From Gryganskiella cystojenkinii (taxonomy: Eukaryota; Mortierellomycota; Mortierellomycetes; Mortierellales; Mortierellaceae), in the NCBI GenBank assembly GCA_015852425.1, contig JAAAIG010000025.1:44947-108946 (forward strand): 64,000 nt of DNA, in the 5' to 3' direction. This document shows, piece by piece, positions 10,950-21,643 of this stretch (position 1 is the stretch's first letter; every line of letters starts with the position of its first letter). Made by a program: the position numbers and the translations under genes. The notes under the pieces were generated by a model. The model saw nothing but the letters and a program-made list of their open reading frames with translations, did not search any database and had not been told where the DNA came from.

Positions 10950-11234
10950 TGTGGTGTGTGTTCGCCTGAGTGTTTGTGATGAAAAGAGATAAAAGAGGTA
11001 CTTGCACTTTATTTTATGTGTGGCCAAGACGGGGGAAAAGCCACACAAAACAGAACGCGAACTTGTGTTTGCCTCCTTCCCTCTCGGACCAGACATCAAC
11101 TTGCTTCAGGGACGCGCCTATTCATCTCTCTCAAGGGCAGCAGGACATTCTCATTACAAGGACCGGGCCTCGACTACCACAACCATCACCAGCACTACCA
11201 GGACCAATCCCACCCTGACACGCACTCATTCGAC
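10950..11234. promoter_or_regulatory. Shared divergent promoter of NSE1 and the Cnl2-like gene
   Basis: 285 bp separate the two start codons. A + frame beginning at 11016 is open into the Cnl2 gene, but it lacks the conserved family start, so I treat this as promoter and leaders. No TATA box is evident. Confidence 0.45.
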
Positions 11235-12108
11235 ATGAAGGAAAAAGATCTATTGCTGTCATTTCTCGTGGGGAATGAACTCCACGACAGTGTGACCTTT
11301 CAACAGTTCACCATGTTCTTCCCTTCCGCCCATCGGTCCCATCCAGAAGTCAAGGATCTCTACAGGGCATATCTGAACTCTCGGCACCATGTTCGCAGCA
11401 AGGTGCGACGTAATATCGAGATTGAGGTCAGGAGGAACCCTTTTCATTTGGATCAGCTCCCTACTCAACCAGCCGAGACTGGAGCATCGTCATTGGCGTC
11501 ATCAGCTGCAGCAGGAGAAGATGTATACTTGAGGGACGATGACGACGACATGGATATCGAGGTAATGTGCATCCTTTCTTCATCCAAGTTCGTCTTGGGA
11601 TACGTTGCAATCTGAGAGGACCACCAACTGACATCTCATACCCTTGTCTGCGTTCGTCAATAGGATGTCGACAAGAGCCTGACTCTGGATCAAGCGATCC
11701 AGGAACTTGCGTTGGCCGAACGAATCTTCAAGAAGGAAATTCGTACACTGGAAACAGACTGCAACAACTTTGCCAAGGAGTTTCAAAAGTAAGTCTCCTT
11801 CCTCTGTCATTCGCCATCGAAATGTAAAAGAGGCTTAGACTCGACGTTGACGTTCCTTTCACTATTGTTTTGCCCAAACTAGTCTCGATAGTGACATGGA
11901 GGCGCTGAAACTGCCAGGAAAATCAACAACGGGTGTGGATGAGTTAGAACTCATGAAGGAACTTCAGGTAAAGACCCATCTGCCCTTTTGTTCCTCGTAT
12001 GGCAAGACTGCGTGAACTAATTTTAACGCCACTGTTCTGGTTTGATCAAAATAGGAGTTACTGGAGTTGAGTACCTCTATCATGGGCAGTAGTTCCTCCA
12101 AGCCATGA
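11235..12108 (+). CDS. Cnl2/NKP2-family inner kinetochore protein
   Basis: Four exons: 11235-11561, 11664-11788, 11883-11967, 12055-12108. This gives 196 residues. The N-terminus (KDLLLSFLVGNELHDSVTFQ, FTMFFPSAHRSHPEVKDLYR, then VRRNIEIEVRR) matches the Cnl2/NKP2 family, small subunits of the constitutive centromere-associated network that pair with Nkp1/Fta4-type partners at inner kinetochores. An acidic stretch (RDDDDDMDIE) precedes a helical part ending exon 3 (AERIFKKEIRTLETDC) that is likely coiled coil. The start at 11235 was chosen because the family's conserved N-terminal helix begins there. It ends 237 bp from the 3' end of the convergent PTRHD1-like gene. Confidence 0.85.
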
Positions 12109-12344
12109 ATCTCGTCATTCTACCTTTCGCCACCAATCACTCACCAATATCAAATACCATCGCTGCTTTTCTCCAGAGCGAACCTTCGCTTGCTTCTCAG
12201 CAATGTACTTTTAAAGCTCTACTATGTACCATTAAAATCTCCTGCCACAAATGAAACAATTTCGTCCGCATTACTCTATAATATTCTCTCTAACAGGTGT
12301 GAGAAAAAGGTGCGTGGGCATGAATGTGTAGTACTCTATTTTAT

Positions 12345-13018
12345 TCATGAGCGAAACAATGAACATTTCTTGAACGCGTCCTTGACCTCTTGACTCCTTC
12401 GGATGGGCGCGGTCGAGAGACAAGTCAAAAAATTCTCGGGCTGTTCTCTCCAAGTGACATGGGGCACATTCAATCCAGACAAACTGGCAGCTAGGGCTTC
12501 CAGCTGGGGTAAATTCTTGATCTGATTTGATTATGGGAACGCGAAAGATAGTAAATATTGTTGCCTGGATTTGACTAATATCAAAGAAAAACATCCATGG
12601 ATACCCTCTTTACCTCCAGGACGACTTTGTGCATGTTGTTGATATCAGCGAGGTACTCCCGCGTGTCTTGAAGTTCATGGGTTTTGTGGAGAACTGCTGT
12701 CGAAGCGTGGCATGCCTGAGCGATCACACTATTTGCTCGAAATGCAGAGATGGCGTGCACGAGAGTGAGAGGCGAGACAGAGTATAAAATGGCTATTTGA
12801 TTTCTTATCTTTCTGACTAGGCTACATTGTCCCGATACTCAAAGGCACTCGGTATCTTACCTCCCTGTCGTCCATCCAAGGGTCTGTTTGGAAAAGAAAA
12901 TTTGGTGACCGGGATTAATATCATTTATCGTAACTAGATTCACGCTTAAGTGCGACTCTTATCAGACCTTGATGAGATCCTTGCGGATGACGATGAACAT
13001 AGTCAGTGGGTCTGCCAT
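12345..13018 (-). CDS. PTRHD1-like peptidyl-tRNA hydrolase family protein
   Basis: Four exons: 12968-13018, 12861-12883 (23 nt), 12614-12728, 12345-12521. This gives 121 residues. The protein begins MADPLTMFIVIRKDL. It continues TLGWTTGSVIAQACHASTAV, then NNMHKVVLEIKNLPQLEALA and VTWREQPENFLTC, and ends at an Arg/Lys-rich tail. This is the Pth2-like fold, and the form without the usual long N-terminal helix corresponds to PTRHD1. The PTH2 family releases peptides from stalled peptidyl-tRNA; whether PTRHD1 proteins do so is uncertain. The exon 3 acceptor (AAATAG before TGTG) was fixed by the need to complete the SVIAQ codon. Single open frames miss most of this gene because of the 23-nt exon. 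Confidence 0.88.
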
Positions 13019-14651
13019 AGTCTGCTATAGAGGATCTGTGGTCTAGGAGGTTATCGTGCGAGAAAGAGAGCGTCTTCTCGACTTGACATTCAAAAGACCT
13101 GATTCATCCCTTTGTGTACGTCACCGAGACTTTGTCATCGCGTGGGTATACACCGCAATCGGTGTCTTTTGTGACCCTGGTTCATATTTCGCTCGTCATT
13201 GCACCCATCCAACTACAACCTTCATGCAAACTAAGTCCAATAATAAAGTAGATTGAAATATAACGCGGAATGAATGCCTGCTCTTTAAACTTTGCAACGC
13301 ACACATACCTACCCACACCCACACTTACTTATGCACCCCAGTTGAACAACCGCTCGTCTCTTATTGTTAGGACGCACTTTGTGGCTACCAACTATTCAAG
13401 GGGAAGAACAACCATCACATTCCACTTGTTTTACATGGCCAGCGACTCGCATTGTCGTGGTCATCACTCTAGTGTTTGACAGTCTTTTCCCCTCTCTTTC
13501 GTTCTCTGTCTTTTTATCTTCTTCTCCAACTCTTTATCGCGGTTTTTGAGGCGTAATGTGAATAATATTTATGCGTTTCTACGGTATTGCCGCCCTTAAA
13601 AACATTGGTGAAAACAAGTAAATAAAGAAATAAAGATATCCTCATGACTGTTAAGGGAATGAAGCCAGGAATCACCAGACTTGTGCGGCAATGATGAAAA
13701 CAACGTTGGTCTATCGAGTATTTACGAGAGAGAAAAAACAAAAATTGGAGAGGATGCGTCATTGCATAACACCCGAGAAACGCGCTCATTTCACGCCCTC
13801 GTTTGTCCACATGGCGCGACGTGTTCGTCGACTCCAAGGAGGGTGCCGGGACAAGGCGGTATGAGTGATGACGGCCTTGGTGTCTGTTCTGTTTTTGGAG
13901 CGCAAAAGTGAAGACTAGAACAGCTACCCGCAAAAGTCCAGGTCGTAGGTCGGGCAAGAGTGTCGAAAAATCACTGCCGACAGCCCAAAAGAAATTTTTA
14001 AATTTTTCGGACTGCCTTTTTTCTTCATTTCCAGAACTGCCACAAACACATTTTTGCAGGCTGCAGATCACTGCCAAAAGTTTCCGTAGTTTGTCTTCTG
14101 ACAGAACTGCCAAAACGCGATTTCAAAGGCGGTTCATGTCGGTCTTGTTTTTGCCTGTCGTTTTCGCTCTGGCTTATTGCCTTTTTTTTGTGCGGTGACG
14201 GAGGTTCCGCGGCAGCGAACAGAGAAACATTTTCATATCGCTGACGACAGTCCTGAAAACTCATCCAGCGACGCCATCGTCAAAACTGGATCCGACTAAC
14301 CCACCCCTCTTCCGCCCCCATTTCACTCTCGCCATTCCTTCTCCCCCACCCCCTACCCTGCTCGCCGCTGTCTCGCCGCAGACTTTCTATGAGACGACCG
14401 CAAGTCCCATCCTCACATCGTCATCGACACCTGTTATAATTAACTCTTTTTTTTTCTCGACACCCTCTTTTTCCCTCCCCTTTTGCCCTGCATCCACTAC
14501 TCTTGTTCTTTCCAAACAACCATCGCCATCACCTCTGGCTTCATTACCTCCATCCCTGTCCTCACCGCTTCTATCACACACAACCATCCCTAACACAGCA
14601 AGCTACCGACCAGGCAAATAATATACTTTACAAGGGTGGCGTTCAGCAGCA
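13019..14651. other. Long intergenic region with repeated ACTGCC motifs
   Basis: No gene recognised. Between 13973 and 14111 the hexamer ACTGCC occurs five times (13973, 14011, 14036, 14070, 14106), often followed by A-rich bases. From 14280 to 14640 the sequence is pyrimidine-rich and is probably the leader of the downstream ubinuclein gene. Confidence 0.5.
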
Positions 14652-17600
14652 ATGATGCCATTCCCTACCCCTTCCTCGGACCTCATGGCGAGCGCCATGG
14701 GTGGTGCCAGTTTTCTCGCCAACGCAGCAGCTAATGCAGCGTCAGCACCCACCTCGTCGTCTGCGACCCCTTCCTCGCCTTCCTCTAAGGGCAAAAAGGG
14801 CAAGAAGGCACCTGCAACCGCAACGACGAACGGAGCTGTCCGTATCTTTTACTCTCTCAAGGAAAATCCACACGCCATCATCTCCTTTGCCGACTTGGTT
14901 CGTCAGGAGCAGCAAAATCGACAACAGCAACAACAAAAAAGTGCCCAGCTTCTTGTCCCTTCTGTGTCCTCGAAATCCGGTGGCACAACCTCGCCCGTCC
15001 CAAACGGCAAAAAGAGCTCCGGAACCGCAACAGCAACAGGCTCGCATACTGCCACGAGTCAAAATGGTGGCAATAACGCCGCGTCAAGCTTAAGCTCCAG
15101 GGAAGCCGGTTCTGCCATGGATATAGATTCGGTCGAGGGAGCAGAGGAGGACGACAGCGAAGCCGAGGTGGAGGAGGATAACGGCACAGAAGAGGACGAT
15201 GATGAAGACGAGGCTGAAGGAGAGGCGGAGGATGAAGATGATGACGACGAAGAGGAAGATGACGAAGACGAAGACTCTGAAGCCCGTCCAAGAGAACCCA
15301 AAGATTTCCTCCAGGCTTTGACTGAAAAATACGCAAACATGGATGAGAACGGTAACGAGGGTGAAGACGAAGACGAGGATGACGAGGTAAGGCATTAACA
15401 AGTGTTTTTTTTCTTCTTATCCTCCCTCCCTGCCATTGCCATGACTACTCTGGTCTTCCCATGAACCCATGATTCTCCACCCCCCCTTCTTGGCGCACAA
15501 ATAGACGGAAGAAATGAATGTTCTTACCCCTTTGTACGCTCTTGCATTGGACTGACGCAACATACACAAACACCAAACACACAGTCTCTCTCTCCATATC
15601 GCGCGACCCTGGCCTTGCCAAGCACCCTCGATTCCACATTGACAATAATATTCCTTGCAATCAAAAAAGCTCTCGCGCCTTTCCAAATTGATTCCTGTGA
15701 GCAAGGACAGTGTCAGCGTGGTCGCACACAGACTCGAATTTGCGCCTTCTGTTTTCTTTGTCCTTTCATTCCACAAGATTTGTGGTCCGCGCACTCGCAC
15801 TGGACATACCTCATCCCTGTGTTCGACCGCAGCATCTAGCTAACGCAGGACGGTTGGCACGCACAGTTCTTTCTCCCCCGAGGTTTCTTTTTGCTAACGA
15901 CTTTTTCTTCTTGTGACTTTTTTTTATTTCTGCTGTAGGGCATCCCTACGAAACGGCCTAGTCGGTGGGACTCTGAGCACTACGATATTGAAGACGAGTT
16001 TATTGATGACAGCGAGATGATGCTGGAAGCTATTGGTATTGTCCGCCCCAAGATTGACGGATTTTTCGCCTACCGCGGACCGATCGAGACAGTTGAGGAC
16101 AAGTAAGTATAAAGGCGCTAATAGACCTCAGATATTTCCAACATTCGTTTCTAATGAACATGAACTGACAATATACTTTTAACTCTCCTTGATGCGCCGT
16201 TAGCGATTCATCCGATGCAGGACCACGAAAAAGGTCTTCAAAGAGAAAGGCGCCAACCAGCTCATCCCCGTCGAACACGAGCAAAGGATCAGGATCCAAA
16301 GCGCTTAAATCGTCGAGCTTGGCGATCGTGGAAAACGCAGCCGACTCTGCATCGGAGGCAAGCGAGATGGAAGAGAAACCAAAGTCAACCAAGGCTTCCG
16401 TGTCAACATCTACCACGACAACATCGGCGCCGTCCTCTGAGACGCCGGCGGCAATCACATCCACAGAGACAGGAGCAAGCAATATCTCTACCTCGACCAA
16501 GAAAAAGTCCTCGTCTTCAAAAGCCAAAGTCCCAGCCACCAAAGATGCTACAAAAGAATCAGTCAACGACTCTACCAAAGATGGTGTTGCCAAAGAAACT
16601 ACCAAAGATGCATCGGAAACAGGCAAGGATTCAGACAAAGAGGCAAAGCCAGCGCCAAAGAGAGCTAGAGCAAAGTCTACAAAGACTACTGCAGCCTCCG
16701 CTACTACAAACAGCTCTTCAAATACTGCCGTGGCAACACCTTCTGTTCGGGTTGACTCGCCTCCACCAGCGGACGAAAACATTGACATGTCAACGCCACC
16801 GCCACCGCCGTCCCGTTCGGGATCACCATTGAAGTCAAAGGCAAAGAAGCCTTCGACAAAAGTCAAAGTTGAGGGACAGTCCGGCTCATCAACAACATCA
16901 TCAGCTACGACTGTTCAGGACTCTGCAATGGAATCGTCTTCGTCTATAACCCAGACGGACTCATATTCAAAGGCCTCGAGTGAAGGACCAAGCAGCAGGT
17001 CCAAGTCCGGTTCAAAGGGATTGCAACCGCTGAATCCAGATGTCAAGGCTTTGTTCGACAAGGTGGCGGATCTTGCTCAGCATGGTGTGTATTCTATGCA
17101 TGACGATGTTAATGCCCATGTTGTGAGTCATTTTCATTATGATGTCGTGAACACCTGGGACTAACTAGAAACACATGGTCTCTTTCTCCGATTTGTAGAA
17201 AAATGGGAGCACAAGGCTAAGTTTCCGTTTCATCTCAGAGAACCGCTGTTCAAATGCGCCAGGCTGGCCCTGGCGACGCGTGAAACAGGTTACGTTCTCG
17301 AGGAGAACTTTGTTGGTCATCTCCAAGTCATTATGCCCTATAACAAGTTTACACTGAAGGTAGATCATTGTTTATTCAAGGATCTTGCAAATGAGTCATT
17401 GTTGAACTATAAAAACATTGCTAACCTTGACTGTTTTGATACGTCTATATCGTTAGAAACTGATTTACAAGGCTATCCTACCTGAGTGGATCGATGATCT
17501 GGAAGCTCAAAGGGATCGTCTTATTGACCAGTTTATAAAGCGTGCCGGAATCGTGTGGAAAACATCAGGACTGGCGGAGACATCAAAAACGGACGAAACA

Positions 17601-19584
17601 CCCGCGACAGACAATGATGGAGACGTCAGCATGTCGGGTGACGAAGGTATTGATACAGGCATAATCTATAGAAATGATTGTGTGTTGCTGAATGGGCGAG
17701 ACTAACGATCTAACATTTGCTCGCTGCTACCGTAGATAAGCGCCGGTTCCCTTGGAGTCAAGATCTCCGGCTGCTGCTTTGGGAGACGATGGAGAAGTTC
17801 ATGGAGATTCTCGCGGTCAAGCAGGAATTCAGATTGGTGGATGAGACTTTGCCTGCACTGCCAACAGAGTCGAAAACGCGAAAGGATGCTTACCAAATGG
17901 TACGGAACACTGAACTTGTCGATGGAGAGCGGAAAGATCATGTGAGCTTGAAAAACAAAATTGTTTCTGTTATTAATACTAACGGTTTTAACAATCTTTA
18001 ATTGATTAGCTCTTGCCAGCGTTCCCTGATGGATGGATGACATCTTACGATATCTCTCGACAGTACAGTCAACTGAAAGAAAAGGTCCAAAAGCAAACAA
18101 AGAGCACAGACTCTAGCACACCCGCGGTCCCACCGGGACCCAAGACCAAGCCGATCCTGACAGGAGTATTTGGATCCAAATCAAGTGTTCGGGCGAGCAG
18201 TGCGACCACAAAGACTGTGTCTCCTGCCTTGGTTAACCGAACTCTGCATTCGGTCACACCCGAGCCTGAGCAGCCGACTGCTTCACAATCATCTAAGCCA
18301 TCAAGCTCATCCACGGCACCGGTGTCTGTCGTGATCGCGCCAGCTCCATCTCAACCAACACCGAAACCGCAATCGGATGCACCAGCTGCAGCTCAGACCG
18401 GCAATGCAGATGGAGCGCCGACAAAGGCGACTGCATCAATCAAGAAGCGCAAAAAGGTCGACAACGAGTCTGACGCTGAACCCTCTGCGCCTGTCCCTGA
18501 ACCGGAACAAAGTAGCTCGCTCGAGGATACGGCAATGGTCATTGAAAGAGCCAAGGACGAACCGGTGAACGACCATAACAACACGGCCACGTCGGATGAA
18601 CTGGCATCAGACTCTGCAGGTGGATTGAGCCCATCGATGAGTCCAGCCAACTTGGCAGTCTATCACGAGATTCTTGCCAACAGCAAGAAGAAGCGAGCTG
18701 ATGCAGCTGCCATGGGAGGATCGACGGCCAGCAGAACGGCCAAGGGCAGAAGACCGCCAGGACCACCTACAAAGGCGGTGAGACAGCAACAACAGCAACA
18801 GCAACAGCAGCAGATGTCGTCGAACACTGCAGGACCGCAAACACTTCTAGGTCAGACGTCTCCAGTGGGGGGTGTTCATATGAGCGCTAGTCATATTGTG
18901 GGATCTTCGTCGTCGTCGTCACCGTCATCATCTGCTGCTCACGCTCATTCTCGATCAGTGGCTCCCTCGAATTCTGTGGGAGCCTCCATGGGACCTTCTG
19001 TGGGTGTCTCGCGAGGCAAGAGAAGTGGTGCAACGGCCATGAGCACGACCTCCCCTCAAGGGTACTCGGCACAAGCTCAGTCCACACAACAACACTCTCC
19101 ACATCAACGACCATACTCTCCTCCGCCTCCATCCCTGTATCACTCACCTCCGAAGCACTCGACACATTCCCCGGCTCATATTTCTTCGGGACAACTTGGA
19201 TCGTCGTATTACCGGCAACACTCTCCTTCACCACCAACGCATCGTCGCGTGACGTCTCCTGGATCCTCGGGTCACCATCCTATAGGTAGTGGAGGTTATT
19301 TGACCTCGGCTGTGTCGCCACCTCCTCCTCCGCCTCCACGATCTCAGCACTCAGCGATCACGATGACTCAGATCTTGGATGGTCGTCATCCACAACAGCG
19401 CCAACCGCAACAGCTTCATCACGCACAGGGTCAGCAGCATCGTCTCCCGCAGCAGCAGCAGCAGCACTCAGGAGGTAGTGGTTACTCGCCGTCATCGATG
19501 CCTCCTCAATCGCAGCATGGATCGCGTCAACAGCCACAACAACAACATCCACACGCGCACTATCACCACCCAGGCTCGCAATAG
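14652..19584 (+). CDS. Ubinuclein/Hpc2-type HIR (HIRA) histone-chaperone subunit
   Basis: Seven exons: 14652-15386, 15939-16102, 16204-17084, 17199-17359, 17457-17646, 17736-17941, 18010-19584. Phases agree, giving 1303 residues. Exon 1 is disordered and strongly acidic at its end. Exon 2 carries the Hpc2-related domain (HYDIEDEFIDDSEMM, then IDGFFAYRG), which binds HIRA and the H3.3/H4 chaperone core. After an S/T/K-rich linker, residues encoded by exons 3-6 form the ubinuclein middle domain (VKALFDKVADLAQH, KWEHKAKFPFHLREPL, KLIYKAILPEWIDDLEAQRD). The last exon is a long disordered Q/S/P/H-rich tail with a CAA/CAG-coded glutamine run near 18785. The role is replication-independent nucleosome assembly in the nucleus. 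Intron 1 (552 nt) is unusually long for this window. Confidence 0.9.
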
Positions 19585-19868
19585 AGCGCACAGCTTTCTT
19601 TTCGCCTCTTTTGGCGCCATCTTTGCATTTCTAGCTGCCCAACGCTGTTGTACCAATAAATGAAAAATCGCGATTAATTTTTTTTTTTTTAGTTTCGGGC
19701 AAGTGGCTTGTAGAGAGTCGGATCAGATCGATTTGGGAAGTGTGTCCCTGGAAGAGCTCCTTTCCCAACAGCGATCTCTGACAGACTCTCTCTCTCTCTT
19801 TAACCCATTACATTTTCAGTACTTCTCCAGTTCGAAACCTTCTGAGTCTTTTTTTTTTCATTATAAAA

Positions 19869-20313
19869 ATGTCCACAAAGGCTAAAATGACTCTTGCCAT
19901 TACCACGGCGTGCACCGTTGCCACGGTCTGGGGTGTGCATTACCAACAAATGTTTGAGAAGGAGGTAACAAACACATTCATTAATTCATTCGAATCCTTC
20001 TTTCGCCCTTCTCCTTTTCTTCTTCTTGGACTTGCTCGACAAGACACAAACTCACTATCCTACTCGGCCTGTTAACTTGGACACACCTACTCTCTCTCTC
20101 TCTCTCCTCCGTTCTGCCTGTCTCCACATCTTCGTACCCTAGACAATGCGCCTTGGTATCCTCAAGGACGAGGAACGTATGGCAAACAAGAAGCGTCAGG
20201 ACGAGAACGCGCTCGAGTTGGCGGTCCAACAAGAGTTGCAGCGAAAGATGATGGAGGAACAGACCATTCGAACCCCTTCGACTGACAAGGACAGCGTATC
20301 CCAGGCATCTTGA
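19869..20313 (+). CDS. PET117: PET117, cytochrome c oxidase assembly protein
   Basis: Two exons, 19869-19964 and 20143-20313, giving 88 residues. An N-terminal hydrophobic segment (KMTLAITTACTVATVWGVHY) precedes a charged helix (TMRLGILKDEERMANKKRQD, then ENALELAVQQELQRKMMEEQ). This is the size and pattern of Pet117, an inner-membrane mitochondrial protein that supports heme A synthase (Cox15) and complex IV assembly. The start is the first ATG, directly after an A/T-rich leader. Confidence 0.85.
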
Positions 20314-20566
20314 AGAAAAAGGATAATTTACATACACACATACATGCATTTCATCCGTCTGTCGCCAAAAGTAACACAATCATGTACCATAGCAAAAAAC
20401 AAAGACTTTTTCTAATTCTCATCATGGACTGCCATACTTCTTTATGCGGTATTATCGGAAGGATCAATGTGGATATTATTATTTTTTTGCCTACTACTCC
20501 TCCTCCTCCTCCTCCTCCTCAGACTCCTCCCACTCCTCCGAAATGTGTAAAAGAAAAAAAGACTTG

Positions 20567-21195
20567 CTAAACAGTTTGAACAGCTGTGGTCGCGGTTGCA
20601 GTCTGGGTGCTGGTACAAGGCGCCTTGTAAGCGAGTCTGATCTCGAGCATCACGAGTGATTTCCAATCCTCCTTGAACTCCTTGTGTGCTTGAACCAGGT
20701 TCTGTCTGAAGACAACGGCGTCTTGATCAAAGTAGATCGACAGCATAGGTTTCATATTCGAGATGCGGAGAGAATGAGGATTGCTGTTGTCTCCGTGGAT
20801 GTCATTGGTGACTCTGTTCGATGCTGCGGACCCGAGGCGGGACTTTCCCAGTCGCTGGATTAACCGTTCGACGGCTTTCATATCCGTGGCAAGTTTTCGA
20901 TGGTAGGTTCGACGGGCCGAGGACTGGTCCTGGTTGATCGAGTAAAGCGTGAATCCGGTGACTAGAAGAGCTATGCAACCGAGGATCGGGAAGGTAGATG
21001 AGGTCATGAAGGGAAGATGAGAAAGTAGTGTCTAGTAGGGGAGAAGGACGTGTGAGCGGGAAGGGTTAAAGAGAGAAGAGAAATCTAAAAAATCAAAAAA
21101 AATATGAACAAACAAAAAGGAAACAGACCCGTCGCTAGGAAGACTGTGCTCGTCGCCAAGGCATCTCTGACTGTGGCGTCTGTGCAGCGATTCAT
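20567..21195 (-). CDS. Hypothetical 156-residue single-span membrane protein
   Basis: Reconstructed as two exons, 21129-21195 and 20567-20970, joined across an intron that begins GTCTGT and ends CATAG. The junction makes one continuous hydrophobic helix from two halves (ALATSTVFLAT joined to ALLVTGFTLYSINQ), which supports the splice. The rest is soluble and basic (YHRKLATDMKAVERLIQRLG), ending in a Thr/Ala-rich tail. The family is not recognised; a small mitochondrial membrane protein is possible. An alternative is an unspliced 146-residue protein starting at 21007. It is convergent with PET117 and divergent from the stomatin gene. Confidence 0.6.
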
Positions 21196-21643
21196 GGCCT
21201 GAAGGTTCGGTAAACTCGGTGAAAGAACTTCTGGATGGCCATTTTGGTGGCGTGGATAGTCACGTGATGTTTCCAGGATCAAATTTTCCAAACGCGCTGC
21301 CCATGTGGCCTTGTTCGAATCGAAAACGAAAGAGAGGGCACAGGGCGCTCTCGCTGTTTCCCCACTCAAAAGAGCGGTTCTTCCGCAAATTGAGTTTTGA
21401 GACACAAAAAAAGAACCGTGGGTCTGTGAGAGGGTCGACTGACGGTCGACTTTGCGCGCTTTTTTTCCGTCTACTCTTTCGCCCGTTGGGACTCTCCTCG
21501 CTTTGTTGGATAAAAGAGGCAACCAGGCCCTCCTACACTCTTTGCTCCCTAGTTTTCGTTTCCCACTCTCCCTCTTTACACAATCCCCCTCTCCCCATTC
21601 ACTAGTCTTCCCTTCGTCTCTTAATTCATCTCTTCCTTCTGTA

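Noticed and set aside
13514..14113. 199-residue minus-strand frame with some hydrophobic stretches
   Set aside because: No start context, family motif or codon pattern; it covers the AT-rich intergenic region with the ACTGCC motifs.
16030..16866. 278-residue minus-strand frame
   Set aside because: It is the antisense of the ubinuclein coding region, whose exon structure and domains are clear on the plus strand.
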